Positions 25,806-37,320 of a stretch of DNA of 64,000 nucleotides are shown one piece after another. Below the pieces are notes generated by a model. The model did no database searches and had not been told where the DNA came from. It worked only from the letters and a program-made list of their open reading frames with translations. The stretch is from NCBI RefSeq assembly GCF_019175385.1, contig NC_083341.1:18732203-18796202 (forward strand), given 5' to 3'. Numbering within the stretch: position 1 is the first letter of the stretch; each line of letters opens with the position of its first letter. This DNA is from Lycium barbarum. Lineage: Eukaryota > Streptophyta > Magnoliopsida > Solanales > Solanaceae. Made by a program: the position numbers and the translations under genes.

Positions 25806-26615
25806 CAGGACGACTGAAGCCTAAAGCCACCAAAGCAGTGGCTTTAGGCCCCAAATATATTAGGGCCCCAAAATAATTTGTATTATATTTATGATTTTAA
25901 AAAATTATATATTTATTATTAGTGATAAATAATTTTCTGGATCATTTTATGTCAATTATTTATCTGAGAAATATGATTGATGTAATTACTGTTAGAAGTT
26001 GTAGACAATTAAATTTATAATTAGTTCCTACTTTGTAATATGGTTTAATTCACTTCAACTTAAATCAATTTAGTTTATAATTTTGACTTTGTAAGATCTT
26101 CTATAACTCCTTGAGTGCCTTTTTAGATATTTTTCAAGCTCAAGAGCTAAGTAGATTATTAAACAATTAGAATAAAAAAGACATTATTGAGCTATTAAAT
26201 ATTTTTTAAAGCATAATAGTCTCTGGCAGTTTTAATCTATTTTTATAGTTAAAGTGATACACAAATATTTATATGTATAAGATGATACTCTTATTGGCCT
26301 GAAGTCTTACTTCTATTTTTAAATGTTTCCATTGCTTATAAAATAATTTTGAAAAGTTTTTTGTAACAATCGCTTGAACTAAAAAAAAAAAAAACGATGA
26401 AATGATCGTAACACAGAATATAAGACTTGTGATTCAGTTAATGTCTCATGAACAATTACACGAATTGACTATATCGTCAATTGAAAAAAAAAATACACTT
26501 TAAAAAAGCTATAAGAATAAATAACAAATAAAATATATTAAAATTTTACTAAATAAATATAAGGCCTCCTTTTAAACTCCGGCTTTAGGCCACCGGCTCT
26601 CTTGAGCCGCCCCTA
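25806..26615. mobile_element. hAT-type MITE, about 810 bp, post-duplication
   Basis: Left end CAGGACGACTGAAGC, right end CTTGAGCCGCCCCTA, with GCTTTAGGCC near both ends in inverted order. TSD TATCCGAC (25798-25805, 26616-26623). The paralogous position in copy 1 (23541-23548) has a single TATCCAAC and no element, so the insertion followed the duplication. No coding region. Same family as 6103-6697. Confidence 0.88.
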
Positions 26616-26805
26616 TATCCGACCAATAGGTTTCGAATACCCAATGCCTAAAGAGGAAAAAGGAAAATTCTTGAAGAGAGAGTATTTATAAACAAGAACA
26701 CTAAAGTAGAGATTACCTATTCATATATGTTATGTGAAGAGCACAAAAGGCATTGTACATTAGCTTACAAATAGAAAAGGAAAATCAAGAAAAGGCCCTA
26801 GCTAG

Positions 26806-29800
26806 CTAGTGCTTCTTGTTTAGACTAGACCAATAATCATTCTCCCATGCCTCCACTTGCTTTGTTGCCTTAACTTTTTGTTCAACAAATGCTTTAAGTT
26901 CTTGAGGTTTATAAGGTGGTGGAAGGATGCATGGATCAGTATGACTAGGAGATTTCTCTAAAGCTTCTTCCATGAATTTCCTCCATACACCATTTGAAGG
27001 ACATGCCAATGATTCTGAACATATTTCAATTGCATTTGGAGAAACAATTGGATTAAATTTTTGCAACTTTGAATATTCATTTAGCAGGTGGTATATATAA
27101 TCAAAAACACGTTCCATCTTCATGTCTTCATGAATGAATTCACTCCCTGCCTTCCCTATGGCCTCTGCCTGAAAATTTCAAATTCAAAATTAAAAGGGTT
27201 GTTAAACTAAAGAAGCATTATTAAGAAGTTGAACGGGAAAAAAACATATACTCATCTGTCCGCATTTATGTGGCATATTTTTCCTTTTGATCTGTTCAAA
27301 GAGAATATCATACCTTCTTATTTAGAAATAATTTAATTTTAAATCTCTCACTTTATAATTAATGAAATGATTTATAGCCCACATTTGTATAAACTTGTTT
27401 TAGACCATAAATTAAAAAAAAAAAAAAAACTCACTTTCTTAAAATTTGTGTCCAGTCAAACATCGTCACATAAATCGGAGGAGAAAGTATATTAGTATTA
27501 GTATATACTAATGTTGTCAAGTGTTGGTATGTTTTCCAAACATCCTCCAAGCTAAATTACAATTTAGTCTAACTTTATGTAGTTTTAGTTGTGTAAACTT
27601 TATTACAAAAGAAAACGATTGTCCAAAATCACTCTGAAACTTTTTAGTTTCAGGCATCCGATATCCGGATTTTATGTTCCACTAATCCGAATTCTCCCAT
27701 AAAATGTTTACTACGAGGGGTTTTAACGTTTTATATAGAAAAAGATTTTCTTCTCGATAAAATCAGAGACCACTAGTTAAGAAAGAAGGAACATAATTTC
27801 CACTGCATTCGGGTTAAGGGTGTCGAGTGGGCCGGGCCAGCCCGAACCCGGCCCGGTAAACCCGGCCCACCACCGGCCCGGCCCAAGCCCACTAATAGGT
27901 GTAAGGGGCTGGGCTAGGTGGGTTTTATTAGGGGGCTGGGCCGGAAAAGGTGGACAGCCCACCAGCCCGGCCCACCATCAGCCCGGGTGATGGCCCACCG
28001 GGGCACCGGCCTGGCCCAGCCCGGCCCACTTCAAATTAAAAAAAAAAAAGATAAGTATTACATTTATTACTAATAATAAGTATTTTAAAAACATTGTATC
28101 CCAATAAAATAGTTGTAGCTATAATTGTGGGATTCTTAAAATTTTGGAAGCAAATATATGACATATTTATTAATTATTCAAACCATAGTTAGAATCTTAC
28201 TTTAGTTAATTAAAACTTAACCATTAATTTTAACTCATGTAATGTATCTCTTATTCAAGTAAGAACTTGAGAAAAATGGAGACAATAAAAATGAAGAGGA
28301 ATCGGATTCGTTAATATTTAATTGCTACTAAATGAAAACTAATTAGCTCTCTTCAAAATTGCAATTATCGATTAATAAAACTAAAGGCTCACTGAGTCTT
28401 TGAATTTCTTTTCAAATTTGTGTTATAATTTTATTTATAATTTTATTTACAAGAATAATAATCTGTACGCAGTCAAAATAGAACTATAAATGTAATTGTG
28501 TAAAACTAATCCTACACAAGTAGCAACTCCAAGATAAATTTCTGCAAGGAGGTACAAACATTGATCAGTGCCCAAAAGCAACAAGACATTATAATAGGCT
28601 GACAAAATCAGTGAAATGACAAGCCTCTGAAATTGCTGATGCGTGAAATAAATCAAATACCCCTTTTAAGTTACTATCTTGCTGTTGGCTTACACAAGTT
28701 CAAAAATATTTCAATAGGTTATACAGTATACTATATAATAATATAAACTATTAGTTATATATATAATAATATATTAATATAATCTTATTAGTTTCAAATA
28801 TTTTATATATAATAATAATTAAATATTTTTTAGCATATTGAAATGTCTCCACCGATGATGGAGACGTGACAATCTGCACATGACATTAGGACTTAGGATC
28901 AGATGAGATAATTAAATTAAGAACTTTGGTTTAGTATCAAAACTCATGTGCATTGTTCCCATTTAGTTCCCATTTAGATGAGTAGGAAATTTAGAGAAAG
29001 AGGAGAGTAGGGAATTGTGAGATAATATGGAGAAGAATGAATGGTACTTATAGTTTGAAAATAGGGCCAAAGTATAATTTAAGGAACTTGAAGGTTAAAA
29101 TAAAGTTGACAACAACTAGATTTTAAAGTATTAAACTTAATAAATTTTAGCATTAGAATTTTTTTTAAAAATAATTAAAATCCGGCTCGGCCCACTAACT
29201 AAAACCCGGCCCGGCCCACTAACTAAAACTTGGCCCGGCCCACTAACTAAAATCCAGCCCGACCCACTATCGGGCCCGGTTAGCCCGCCGTGTAGCCCCT
29301 ATTCGAGGTGGGCTGGGCCGGACACCCTTTCCCTCTCCAAGCCCGGCCCCCAGCCCGGCCCACTTAACTTACGGCCCGGCCCGGCCCACTTGACACCCCT
29401 AATTCGGGTTAAATCACACTTCAAACTTAAATGCTTTGACTTTGAAATGAAAGAACTCTATATATATGGGGTAGAATTCACAAACAACCGCATTTCTGCC
29501 TTTGTAATTGGAAATCAGTCACTTGCATGAAATTTTAAATTTCACAGGTGAAACTCGGGATATTGTAATGGACTTTCGCCTATAGATTTGAAACTTCATG
29601 AAAAAGCTATGTTTCAATGACATGACTGAAAAATGACCAGTGAACATTATTTCTATATATTTATAGGTGTTGAAAATTGAAAGTATACCATACCTTGTCC
29701 GTGTGATTGTTTCCCCATTGAACAGCAAATTTGAGAGATTTGCACTTATCATTGTCTCTAATGGGCCAGTAATGTTTCTGTGGTATCATTCCTCTCATGA

Positions 29801-32800
29801 AGAAATCATAGTAGTGAGGCGTTATGTATAATGTTGGTGAGTCGCATGCAAATATGTACTTCTCACTTACTGACCATGCCCATCCTTCTACATATATTTT
29901 AAATCTAACAATTTCCACCAATTTAAATTTATTACAATAACCCGAAAAAGCATATTTAACTAAATAATTAGCAATAGAAGAAGATTAAATATTAACCTGT
30001 GGGTGCATTGGTCTTCGATATTTGATTCCTTGTACCCCTTGTTGGATTGATCTTTCCAATCCTGAGATCATCATTCGAAGAAGACAAAAGTCATGGTATG
30101 TAATAATGTAAATGAATTACTTGAACAAAGAAACAAATTATGGTGAGTCAATTTAATTATGGGAATCGGTAAAAGTACAGGTATGAGAATTAATAGGTAG
30201 ATCTCCACTTTTTACTTATTCTTCTCTCTCACACAGAAAAAAAAAAAAAAAAGGAACAAAGAAAAGCTAACTCTTTTTCCAGAAAAGAATGGACGATTTG
30301 AAGTACGCGAATTTAAAATTTTAATTTTTGGTGTAGACGCAGAGTGTGGTAGTTTAATTGTTAAAAAGATTCAAATATCTAAAAGGATACATAAACTTAC
30401 AATAATTAGAACTCATAAGTTTTCTAATTATAAATATTTGAAAAAGTCAAACTAAAGAAAATTCTGAATATGTCAAACGCAATGTGGCACTTAACATCAC
30501 CTAGAAAGTACCATGAAGGATGGTAGTGGGATAGATATAATCCTTTCACTATTAGCCAGAATTTAAGTCTTGAAAATAAAATTAAAAAATCCTGAGCAGG
30601 AACATTTCTCCAGGCCTTATGTCGCATGTATCCAAATTAATAATGATAGTACCAAATACTGAGAAAAATACATCACCTAGAAAGTTAAGCAAGTAATGTA
30701 GTGGTGGTAGTGGTAGGGATAAAAACCTGGATATATAAGAGAGTATCCCAATTTTCTTTGATGGTAACATTACACCTCATAAGGTCTTTTCTGATTGGAG
30801 AAACATTAGGATTTCCCCTCCAATAAGCAAAGGGTATCCTATCTTTCCAGCTGGTTCTCTTATTCCCTTCTTTTATGTTCTTTATCATACTTCTCCATGG
30901 TCTTATATTTGTCTCTGCCCTACAAATCATAAAACCAAAACAGTCATGTATTACTAATTATGTACTAGTTATGTTCTTTTGAAGGCGCAAATTCTATCTC
31001 GATAATATGTAACGACATGCAACTTAGTACCAAAATATTAAGGAGTAAGAAAAGGTTAATTAATTACCAGCCCCAAAATGACCAATCGGGAAAAACAATA
31101 TCCATACTCTGCCAATCTGAACAGTACCGGAACAATGGCGGTGGGCCAGAATCAGGTTGCCGGAAATCCTTAGCCGGGATAACCGGCCGGTCATCGGTGT
31201 CAAACATGATCTCCAAATTAGGCAATTTCCCAGGATAAAACCTTAGGAGTTGTACAATCCCATACATAGTGAACAAATGTCTAGTTTGAATAGAGTATTT
31301 CGCGTAACGCTCAACGTAAATTCTCCCATCCAATATTATTAATCTGAAATGGGCATATTTCTTCGATTTTTCCAACATTTCTCTAGTAATTCCTGTGTTT
31401 TTCCAGTGCCTTAAATCATCATAAATCCATCTAAAATACTCAGGGCATGTTGAGTTGTTAGGGTTTAAGGGTTTATAGGACGTTGAATAAGTTCTTGGAC
31501 ATGTATTTGTCTTGTTCCATATTTTACAATCCAATGGGAGAATTTGAGGTCTCATTGGTAAGTCTTTTTTATAGAAATGACCTGAGTACTTTGCCTGCAC
31601 AAATTTTAACCAAAAAAAAAAAAAATTATATATAACAACAACAACAATAAATCCAATATAATCTCATAAGTGGAGTATAGGAAAGATAGAATGTACGCAA
31701 ACCTTACCCTACCTTTAGGGGTAGAGAGCTTGTTTCTGGATAGACTCTCGGCTCAAAAAATGTATCCAACACGGGATAGTAAGAAAAATAAAACAACAAA
31801 ATAGCATGATACAAGCTAATTGCAACAACAACAAAAAATAATTGATTGAACAAAAAAAGACAGATTACCTATTACAACAGATTTAAAATATACTATAAAT
31901 TGTGTACAATATTAGCATGAAACCTGAAAAAATAAATTCTAACTAATACCTCCACATTTTATCATGGACCATATTCTTATCCTGGGCAAGCCTTCCTCTT
32001 ATGCAACTATTTAGTCCATATTTTTTGTAGTTCTACGCTTTCGACTCCCAAGGTTTTTATATTTTTTGGGTGGAATGATTATTTATTATTCTATTCATTC
32101 TTATTTACTTGTCAAGTATATGAAAAATAATTTTTTCTATTTACTTGTCCACTTTAGCAGATCAAGATAAACTAACTACTTGTCTTCAATTTATCCTTAT
32201 CGTTAAGTAATCATTTCTCAAGCTTATTAGATTGTCATTGACTACTTGTAACCAAATAATTAGATTTTCAGAATATAGTAAAAATGGATAATTTACACTT
32301 AATTGATATTGCTTAAAGGAAGCGCAAAATGTATACTGGACAAGTAGAATAGTTGCCTACCCGTTGAGAGAGATTATTATGTGTTCGAAATTTTTTGACA
32401 ACTTCAATTCATTTTTTTAAAAAAAAAAATTATTGGACCAAAAGGTTACAGAGACCATAAATCTTTGTCCATCATGTTTTGGAATAAAATATTTGCTCTT
32501 TCATTATTACTCCCAGCGCCTCAAATTATCTGTCGTAATTTTTAAAAATAGTTATCTCAAATTATTTGTAATTTTAGAAGTTTAGAAAACATAAATTATT
32601 ATTTTTTTCAGTTTATATTAAGTGTAATAATTGTTCTTAAAGACTACAAACGCCTTAATAGAGTAAATATTTAATAAAAAGAGATTATATCATAAGACAA
32701 AAATGAGAGTAAAATAGTTAAAAACTATTCCAAATTAATATTTTCTTTAGAGTCATTTAAAAAAAAAAAAGACAGATAATTTAAGAAAGATGGAGTAATA

Positions 32801-34667
32801 AGTCAGTGTCATCTAATATTCTCTTGAGAAGTGATAAACAAAAATTTAGTGAGCCGACATTAAAATTTCAACTAGATGAATAATCCCTGACCACATAAGT
32901 TTGAAACCAATCGAAATCGAACGTCTCTTTCATTTTGACAACCACTAACTTATCAGTGAATATTAATTTGTAATAGTACCTGTAGTTATCTTATACTCCC
33001 TTATCTATTTTTACTTGTCCGGTATATTAAATAGTAGATGTCCACTTTTATTTATTTAGTTTGAAAACTTAAAAAATAATTTATCATTTCATGCCAATTT
33101 CACTTTATTATTAATTATTATCATTAGAAACTTCAAGTAATTGTTAGTGGTTGCATAACTTTTAAAGTATGTTTGATCAATTTCAATTATTAGATAACTA
33201 AGTAATAATAAGGGGTGATATAGTAAAATTATCTTTCAACTTATAGCTAGGGTGTGTCAAATCAATACAGGACAAGTAAAATGTAAGGAGCGAGTAAGTA
33301 ACCTGATTATATAATTACTTCCCTAGGGGTGGGCATTCGGACCATCGGATTGGATATGAAATTGTCGGTTTGGATATTCGATTTTCGGATTGAAGAAATT
33401 ACAATTCAAATCCAATCCAAATAAGTTCGGATTGGATTGGATATTTTAAGTTCGGTTTCGGATTATTCGGTTTGAATATTTTGAATTTTCGAATTTGACT
33501 CTTGAGGCTTAAGGCAAACTTATTAGGAACGAAATTTATGTGTTAATTCCACAGTGGTAAATCTAAATCTTAATTGCTCAGTAAAAAAAGCCTTTCAGTT
33601 CAAATTAGGATTAACAAATTCAAGTCATGTCCAACATAATAAATCCATACCAAATAAAAGCATCTGAAAAAGTAGAAATGAACAAAATAAAATCTAAGTA
33701 TTCCTCTAGAAAAACAACAAAGAACACTGTCGTGGGTGACACTAACATGAGACTTTTGAGACTTGAAAAGTAAGAAAACCCTATATTATATTTGATTTAG
33801 TAGAGAATTATATATTGCACTTAATATTTTGATGGATAGGGCATTAATTATTAATCTATTGGATCTCTAGAAACTAGATATAAGGTATAAAGATTTCGAA
33901 TTTTTGGATATCCAAAAATCCGTAGTACTAAATCCATATCCAATTCGAAATTCATAAATTTTAAAAATAAAATCCAAAGTCCAATCCATAATTCAAATAT
34001 TCAAACCAAATATTTAAAAAATTCGGATTTCGATTTGAATTTCTGGTTGGCCCAAACTATGTTCACCCCTAACTTCCCTATTTTATAATATGTGGTGTTT
34101 TTACCTTTTCATTTTCTTTGGAAATAAGTGATGTTTTTACTTTTTAATTTTATTTTAAAATAAATGGTTTTCACATAATCAGGAAGCCTTTGATTTTTTT
34201 TTCTTTCCATTTTACTCTTATTTAAATAAATGAAGTTTTTACATAACCAAAAAGCTACTAAATCTGCTTCTTCTTCAAGACATTTAATTTAATTAAGGAT
34301 GTGTCCAAACTAAAAACATCACTTATCATGAAAAGGATGAATTATTTTTTTATGCTTTGAATACATACAACTTAAAACCTTTTTTTAAAAAAAATGTTCT
34401 TTAATAAAGTGATGATACGACAGATTTTAAACGTGAAAGAGAGTATGAATATTGACTTACAAGATCAATCCATCCAGCAAATGATAAGGCTGAAACTATG
34501 AAGAGAAGCAAGAAAAGCAACGATGTCACATAAGTAGTTGTTGTAGCTCTATTCTTCAAAGATTTGCACTTTGCTCCCACCACTGAGATAATATTCTTCT
34601 GTAACATATGATTAATACTCCTAACCCAAAAAACATTAAACAATTTCTCCCTCCTCATCTCTTTCAT
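26806..34667 (-). CDS. O-glucosyltransferase rumi homolog (GT90 / CAP10 domain, DUF821)
   Basis: Six exons: 34461-34667, 31068-31594, 30727-30919, 29997-30061, 29694-29904 and 26806-27168; all introns are GT/AG and all joins stay in frame, giving 521 codons plus TAG. Residues 1-45 are a basic cytosolic tail and about 46-68 one hydrophobic segment (SLLFLLLFIVSA), so a type II Golgi/ER protein. The CAP10 domain fills the rest: MFDTDDRPVI, FPDWSFWGWAE, AYWRGNPN, DWKDQSNKGYKESN, YVEGWAWSVSEKYIFACDSPTLY, DFFMRG, HYWPI, KFAVQWGNNH, ending DYIYHLLNEYSKL. POGLUT/rumi relatives transfer glucose or xylose to protein serines; the plant acceptor is unclear. Length and motif order fit the family and nothing is missing. 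Introns 1 and 5 are swollen by TEs. Substrate is not inferable from sequence. Confidence 0.93.
27251..27490. mobile_element. Stowaway-like MITE in GT90 intron 5
   Basis: Ends CTCATCTGTCCGCATTTATGTGG and CACATAAATCGGAGGAGAAAG are inverted repeats bounded by TA, the usual Stowaway target. It lies about 80 bases inside the intron upstream of exon 6. Confidence 0.65.
27815..29401. mobile_element. hAT-type element, 1.59 kb, in GT90 intron 5
   Basis: TIRs TAAGGGTGTCGAGTGGGCCGGG and its inverted match ending GGGCCCACTTGACACCCCTA-like sequence are flanked by the perfect TSD ATTCGGGT (27807-27814 and 29402-29409). Both subterminal regions are dense in GGCCCGGCCCA repeats, making GC-rich islands of about 200 bp in AT-rich DNA. 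The proline/glycine-rich frame at 27777-27962 is a by-product of these repeats. Confidence 0.9.
31626..31758 (-). mobile_element. SINE (TS/SolS-like) in GT90 intron 1, minus orientation
   Basis: Read on the minus strand: GAGCCGAGAGTCTATCCAGAAAC, CTACCCCTAAAGGTAGGGTAAGG, TTTGCGTACATTC, then a TTG-repeat end (TTATTGTTGTTGTTAT). This matches the 3' part of the copy at 40960-41112. The 5' promoter part was not delimited. Confidence 0.75.
32088..32352. mobile_element. Possible Stowaway-like MITE
   Basis: Left CTATTCATTCTTATTTACTTGTCAAG and right CTGGACAAGTAGAATAG are partial inverted repeats. Ends are weaker than in the neighbouring elements and the TA target is not certain. Confidence 0.45.
32510..32795. 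mobile_element. Stowaway-like MITE in GT90 intron 1
   Basis: CTCCCAGCGCCTCAAATTATCTGTC at the left and GACAGATAATTTAAGAAAGATGGAG at the right, bounded by TA dinucleotides (32508-32509 and 32796-32797). Confidence 0.7.
32995..33294. mobile_element. Stowaway-like MITE in GT90 intron 1
   Basis: CTCCCTTATCTATTTTTACTTGTCC and GGACAAGTAAAATGTAAGGAGCGAG are inverted ends bounded by TA. Third MITE of this general type within 1.3 kb of intron. Confidence 0.72.
33324..34070. mobile_element. hAT-type MITE in GT90 intron 1
   Basis: TIRs TAGGGGTGGGCATTCGG and GTTCACCCCT. TSD TACTTCCC (33316-33323) against AACTTCCC (34071-34078), 7 of 8 matching. Subterminal TTCGGATT/AATCCGAA-type repeats are typical of the Solanaceae TAGGGGTG family, also seen at 3743 and 45420. 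Confidence 0.82.
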
Positions 34668-34714
34668 GCTTCCACAGCACCTCCTATAAAATCCAACTGA
34701 TAAAATTTACTGAT

Positions 34715-34723
34715 ATTTATATA
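34715..34723 (-). promoter_or_regulatory. Candidate TATA box of the GT90 gene
   Basis: On the minus strand TATATAAAT lies about 48 bases upstream of the ATG at 34667. This leaves room for only a very short 5' UTR, so transcription start and use of this box are inference. Confidence 0.4.
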
Positions 34724-34835
34724 TACTTCAACCTAGGAAAAAAAAATCAAACTTAACTTTAAGAAACTTGGAAAAGTCTAATAATTAAGAGTTTTGGTGG
34801 TCCTTTTTTTTTTTTGTTTTTTTTTGTGAGGGCGC

Positions 34836-34836
34836 T

Positions 34837-34867
<31 letters not shown>

Positions 34868-34873
34868 GGGGGG
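34836..34873. repeat. (TG)n followed by a G run
   Basis: About seven TG units followed by 23 consecutive G residues, within 175 bases of the GT90 start. Such a G run can form quadruplexes and is a common assembly error site, so its length should be treated with caution. Confidence 0.85.
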
Positions 34874-36255
34874 AGATGGTATTTGGAGAGTGTAGTAAGG
34901 GAAAATGTGTTTTATAGTGAACAAATAACATACACAATTGATGTGCCGTGTATATTAAGGAAAAATAGTAGATCCAATGGTAGTAGTACACAATGGGCTC
35001 AATAATAGGCACCTCAGCCGCTGGGTTAAGTTCTCCAATATATTAAGGGGATGCAACATTAATATTTATACATGAATAAAAAAATTGACTCCATATATAT
35101 ATTGCAATTTTTCGACGAAGGGGGTTCGATTGACACCCCTTCCACCCCTATAATTCCACCCCTGATAGTAGGTGAAGTTGAAACTGATTAAAAAACAATG
35201 CTAAGTGTTGTGAGACTTGTACTTATTGTTGTGAAAGTCATAAGACGTTCAATTTCAGAGTTGATATCTCTATAGATCATAATCTGATGCACTTTAGGTA
35301 AGTGTTTAATTTTGTTGAATAATACAATTCCACTCAACAAAACTTTTCATTGTAGAGTACCACTGCTAGAAAAAATCAATTTGAAAGGATGTCCATAGTC
35401 TACCTACTTACCTACATTCTACCCTTTAGGTTAGTGATTACTAATTTCTTATGAAACAAAATTCCACGTTTTTACTCTTCAAGAAGAGATCTATTTGAAA
35501 GAATATTCAACATTTCCAGGATCGGCTATTAATTATGCGCTGCTCACCTTATCTCACGTACAAGAAGATAATATTTTTGAAAAATTAGATTAAATTAATT
35601 GGATGTGTATGACCAGATCTGGATAATTTAAACTCTTTAATTTTTGGGAAAACAATACAAAACACTCATAAAAGGTAAAATATTTCAATTTCGTCTCTAC
35701 ATAGTCTGGCCGAAACTATTCAGTCGAGTATCTCCTCACCTAAACCTTTCCTTCATGATACCATCTCATTATATTTATATTCGATGATGGTATCACGAAG
35801 GACAGAGGCATATCTCATTGAAGGACTGAAGCACTCCTCCATAATATCATCTCAGTATATGTTATATATTATGATGGTATCATAGAGATTTTTTTTAGGA
35901 AAGTGTGTTGTGTATTTTTAAGGAATGAACATGGTCTTCTATAATACCATGTCAGTATATTATATTTACCATATGGATTTCATAAAGGCTTGATGAGTAT
36001 TTTTGAAGAAATGAAAGAAGTCTGTAATATCATCATGATATATAAGAGATACAATGGTGGTATCATAGTTCCGGAAGCATCTAGGTAAATAGCTTTGAGG
36101 ATATGAAAATAAGGGGCAGGGCTGAGTAGTTATTTTGGGTGCAGTTGGCATTTTGTTCTTTTCCCTTTAACTTTTAGGAACTCCACAAGGCCCAGTTTGT
36201 CTTTTTATTTTTAAGATTAAGGTATAATCTCTGAATTTAAATATGGAGTACTCAA

Positions 36256-36310
36256 TATCAATTGTTTTCTCAACATCGGTTGGTATCAATTGTTTTCTCA
36301 ACATCGGTTG
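36256..36310. repeat. 28-bp tandem duplication
   Basis: Two adjacent copies starting TATCAATTGTTTTCTCAACA, differing at the last base. A 20-bp duplicate (ATACTTAATCGTAAACCGCC, twice) lies further on near 36812-36852. Confidence 0.85.
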
Positions 36311-36856
36311 TATGGACTTTATCTATATTTAAAAATAATAAATAAAAATTCAAAAAAAAAAATGAATATTACCTCCACAAAATATTAGACAAAATTCTAA
36401 TTTACCGTCATGGTAAAATTGTTATTTAACTGAAGCTTAGATAAAAGCTAGTGTCACGCAGTAGCCAGGTGGCAACGCAGACAATCGAGCGGATGGCAGT
36501 GATTGCGGTGGTGGCGATGGTTGGTGGATGTGGCTGGTTGTGGTAGTTGTACGGTGGTGACTAATGGTGATGAATATTAGGTGGAATGTAGCTAATGACG
36601 GTGATAGTGGTGGTCTATATTACAACTCCATACAAAATCTAAATAACCCAAACTTTTCTAAATAAGTGATTGTCAAAAAAAAAAATGCATTTACTAAGTT
36701 GTGATCTAAGCGGTTTAGGTTTACGTCTAGGAGTAGGACCACTTTAACTACTTTTTAAAGCTTTTTTCTCCTTTTTTCACGTCAAAGAAACTTATGACAT
36801 TATGGTTCGAAGTATACTTAATCGTAAACCGCCATACTTAATCGTAAACCGCCTTT

Positions 36857-36945
36857 TTACCTCTCAAAATAGGCATAAGATTTGCATACACCGTGCCCTT
36901 CCTAGATCTCATTTTGTGGGACTTTGCAGGATATGTTGTTGTTAT
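36857..36945 (+). mobile_element. SINE fragment (TS/SolS-like)
   Basis: Degraded: GATTTGCATACACCGTGCCCTTCC, then ATCTCATTTTGTGGGACTTTGC and a GTTGTTGTTAT end, collinear with 41040-41112. Only the 3' part is recognisable. Confidence 0.65.
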
Positions 36946-37044
36946 ACTTCAGATTTTACTAAACAAGGCTTGGGCTAAGTAAATCATCTCTTATGCTTTA
37001 TCGACATAGACTACATTTTTTTGCACCGATTTCCCTTCAAAGGC

Positions 37045-37320
37045 ACTTGTCTTTAATTTTTGTCCTTCGTTTAAAAAAGGGGTCATAAATATCTCGAGGT
37101 TTTGGGTTCAAACCCCACTTCGTTAAAAAAAAAAAAAAAATCGCAAGACAAGGCTTCGCGAAAATATTGTCTTAAGGCAAAAGTTTGCTTTCAATTTTTT
37201 TGCAATTTTTTTTTTTTTATTACTAAGCCAAGATTCGAATCCATAACCTTGGATATTTTAGGCGAAAGGCAAAAATTAAAGACCAACAATTTGAGGACAA
37301 AAATTAAAAACCACCCACGA
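37045..37320. mobile_element. Small TIR element (MITE)
   Basis: Left TTGTCTTTAATTTTTGTCCTTCG and right ACAAAAATTAAAAACC are inverted and partly duplicated at the right end (AAAAATTAAAGACC occurs just inside). No clear TSD. A GGGTTCAAACCCC hairpin near 37106 resembles a tRNA B box but no tRNA fold is present. Confidence 0.5.

Larger units (their letters stand above)
23782..26853. repeat. Tandem segmental duplication, copy 2 (carries a hAT insertion)
   Basis: Starts at ATTGACCTATGACAAGAG and ends at the CCATGCCTC phrase in exon 6 of the GT90 gene (about 26853), where copy 1 also ends. It contains one PMD last exon, one MULE transposase fragment and the true 3' end of the GT90 gene. A 27-bp local duplication (AAGCAGCATATTTCACTAT, near 24297-24340) and the loss of about 400 bases distinguish it from copy 1. 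Confidence 0.85.

Noticed and set aside
27777..27962. Proline/glycine-rich small protein
   Set aside because: Lies across the GC-rich subterminal repeats of the hAT element at 27815; low-complexity by-product.
37090..37130. Possible tRNA gene (GGGTTCAAACCCC, B-box like)
   Set aside because: No A box at the right distance and no cloverleaf arms; it sits inside a small TIR element.
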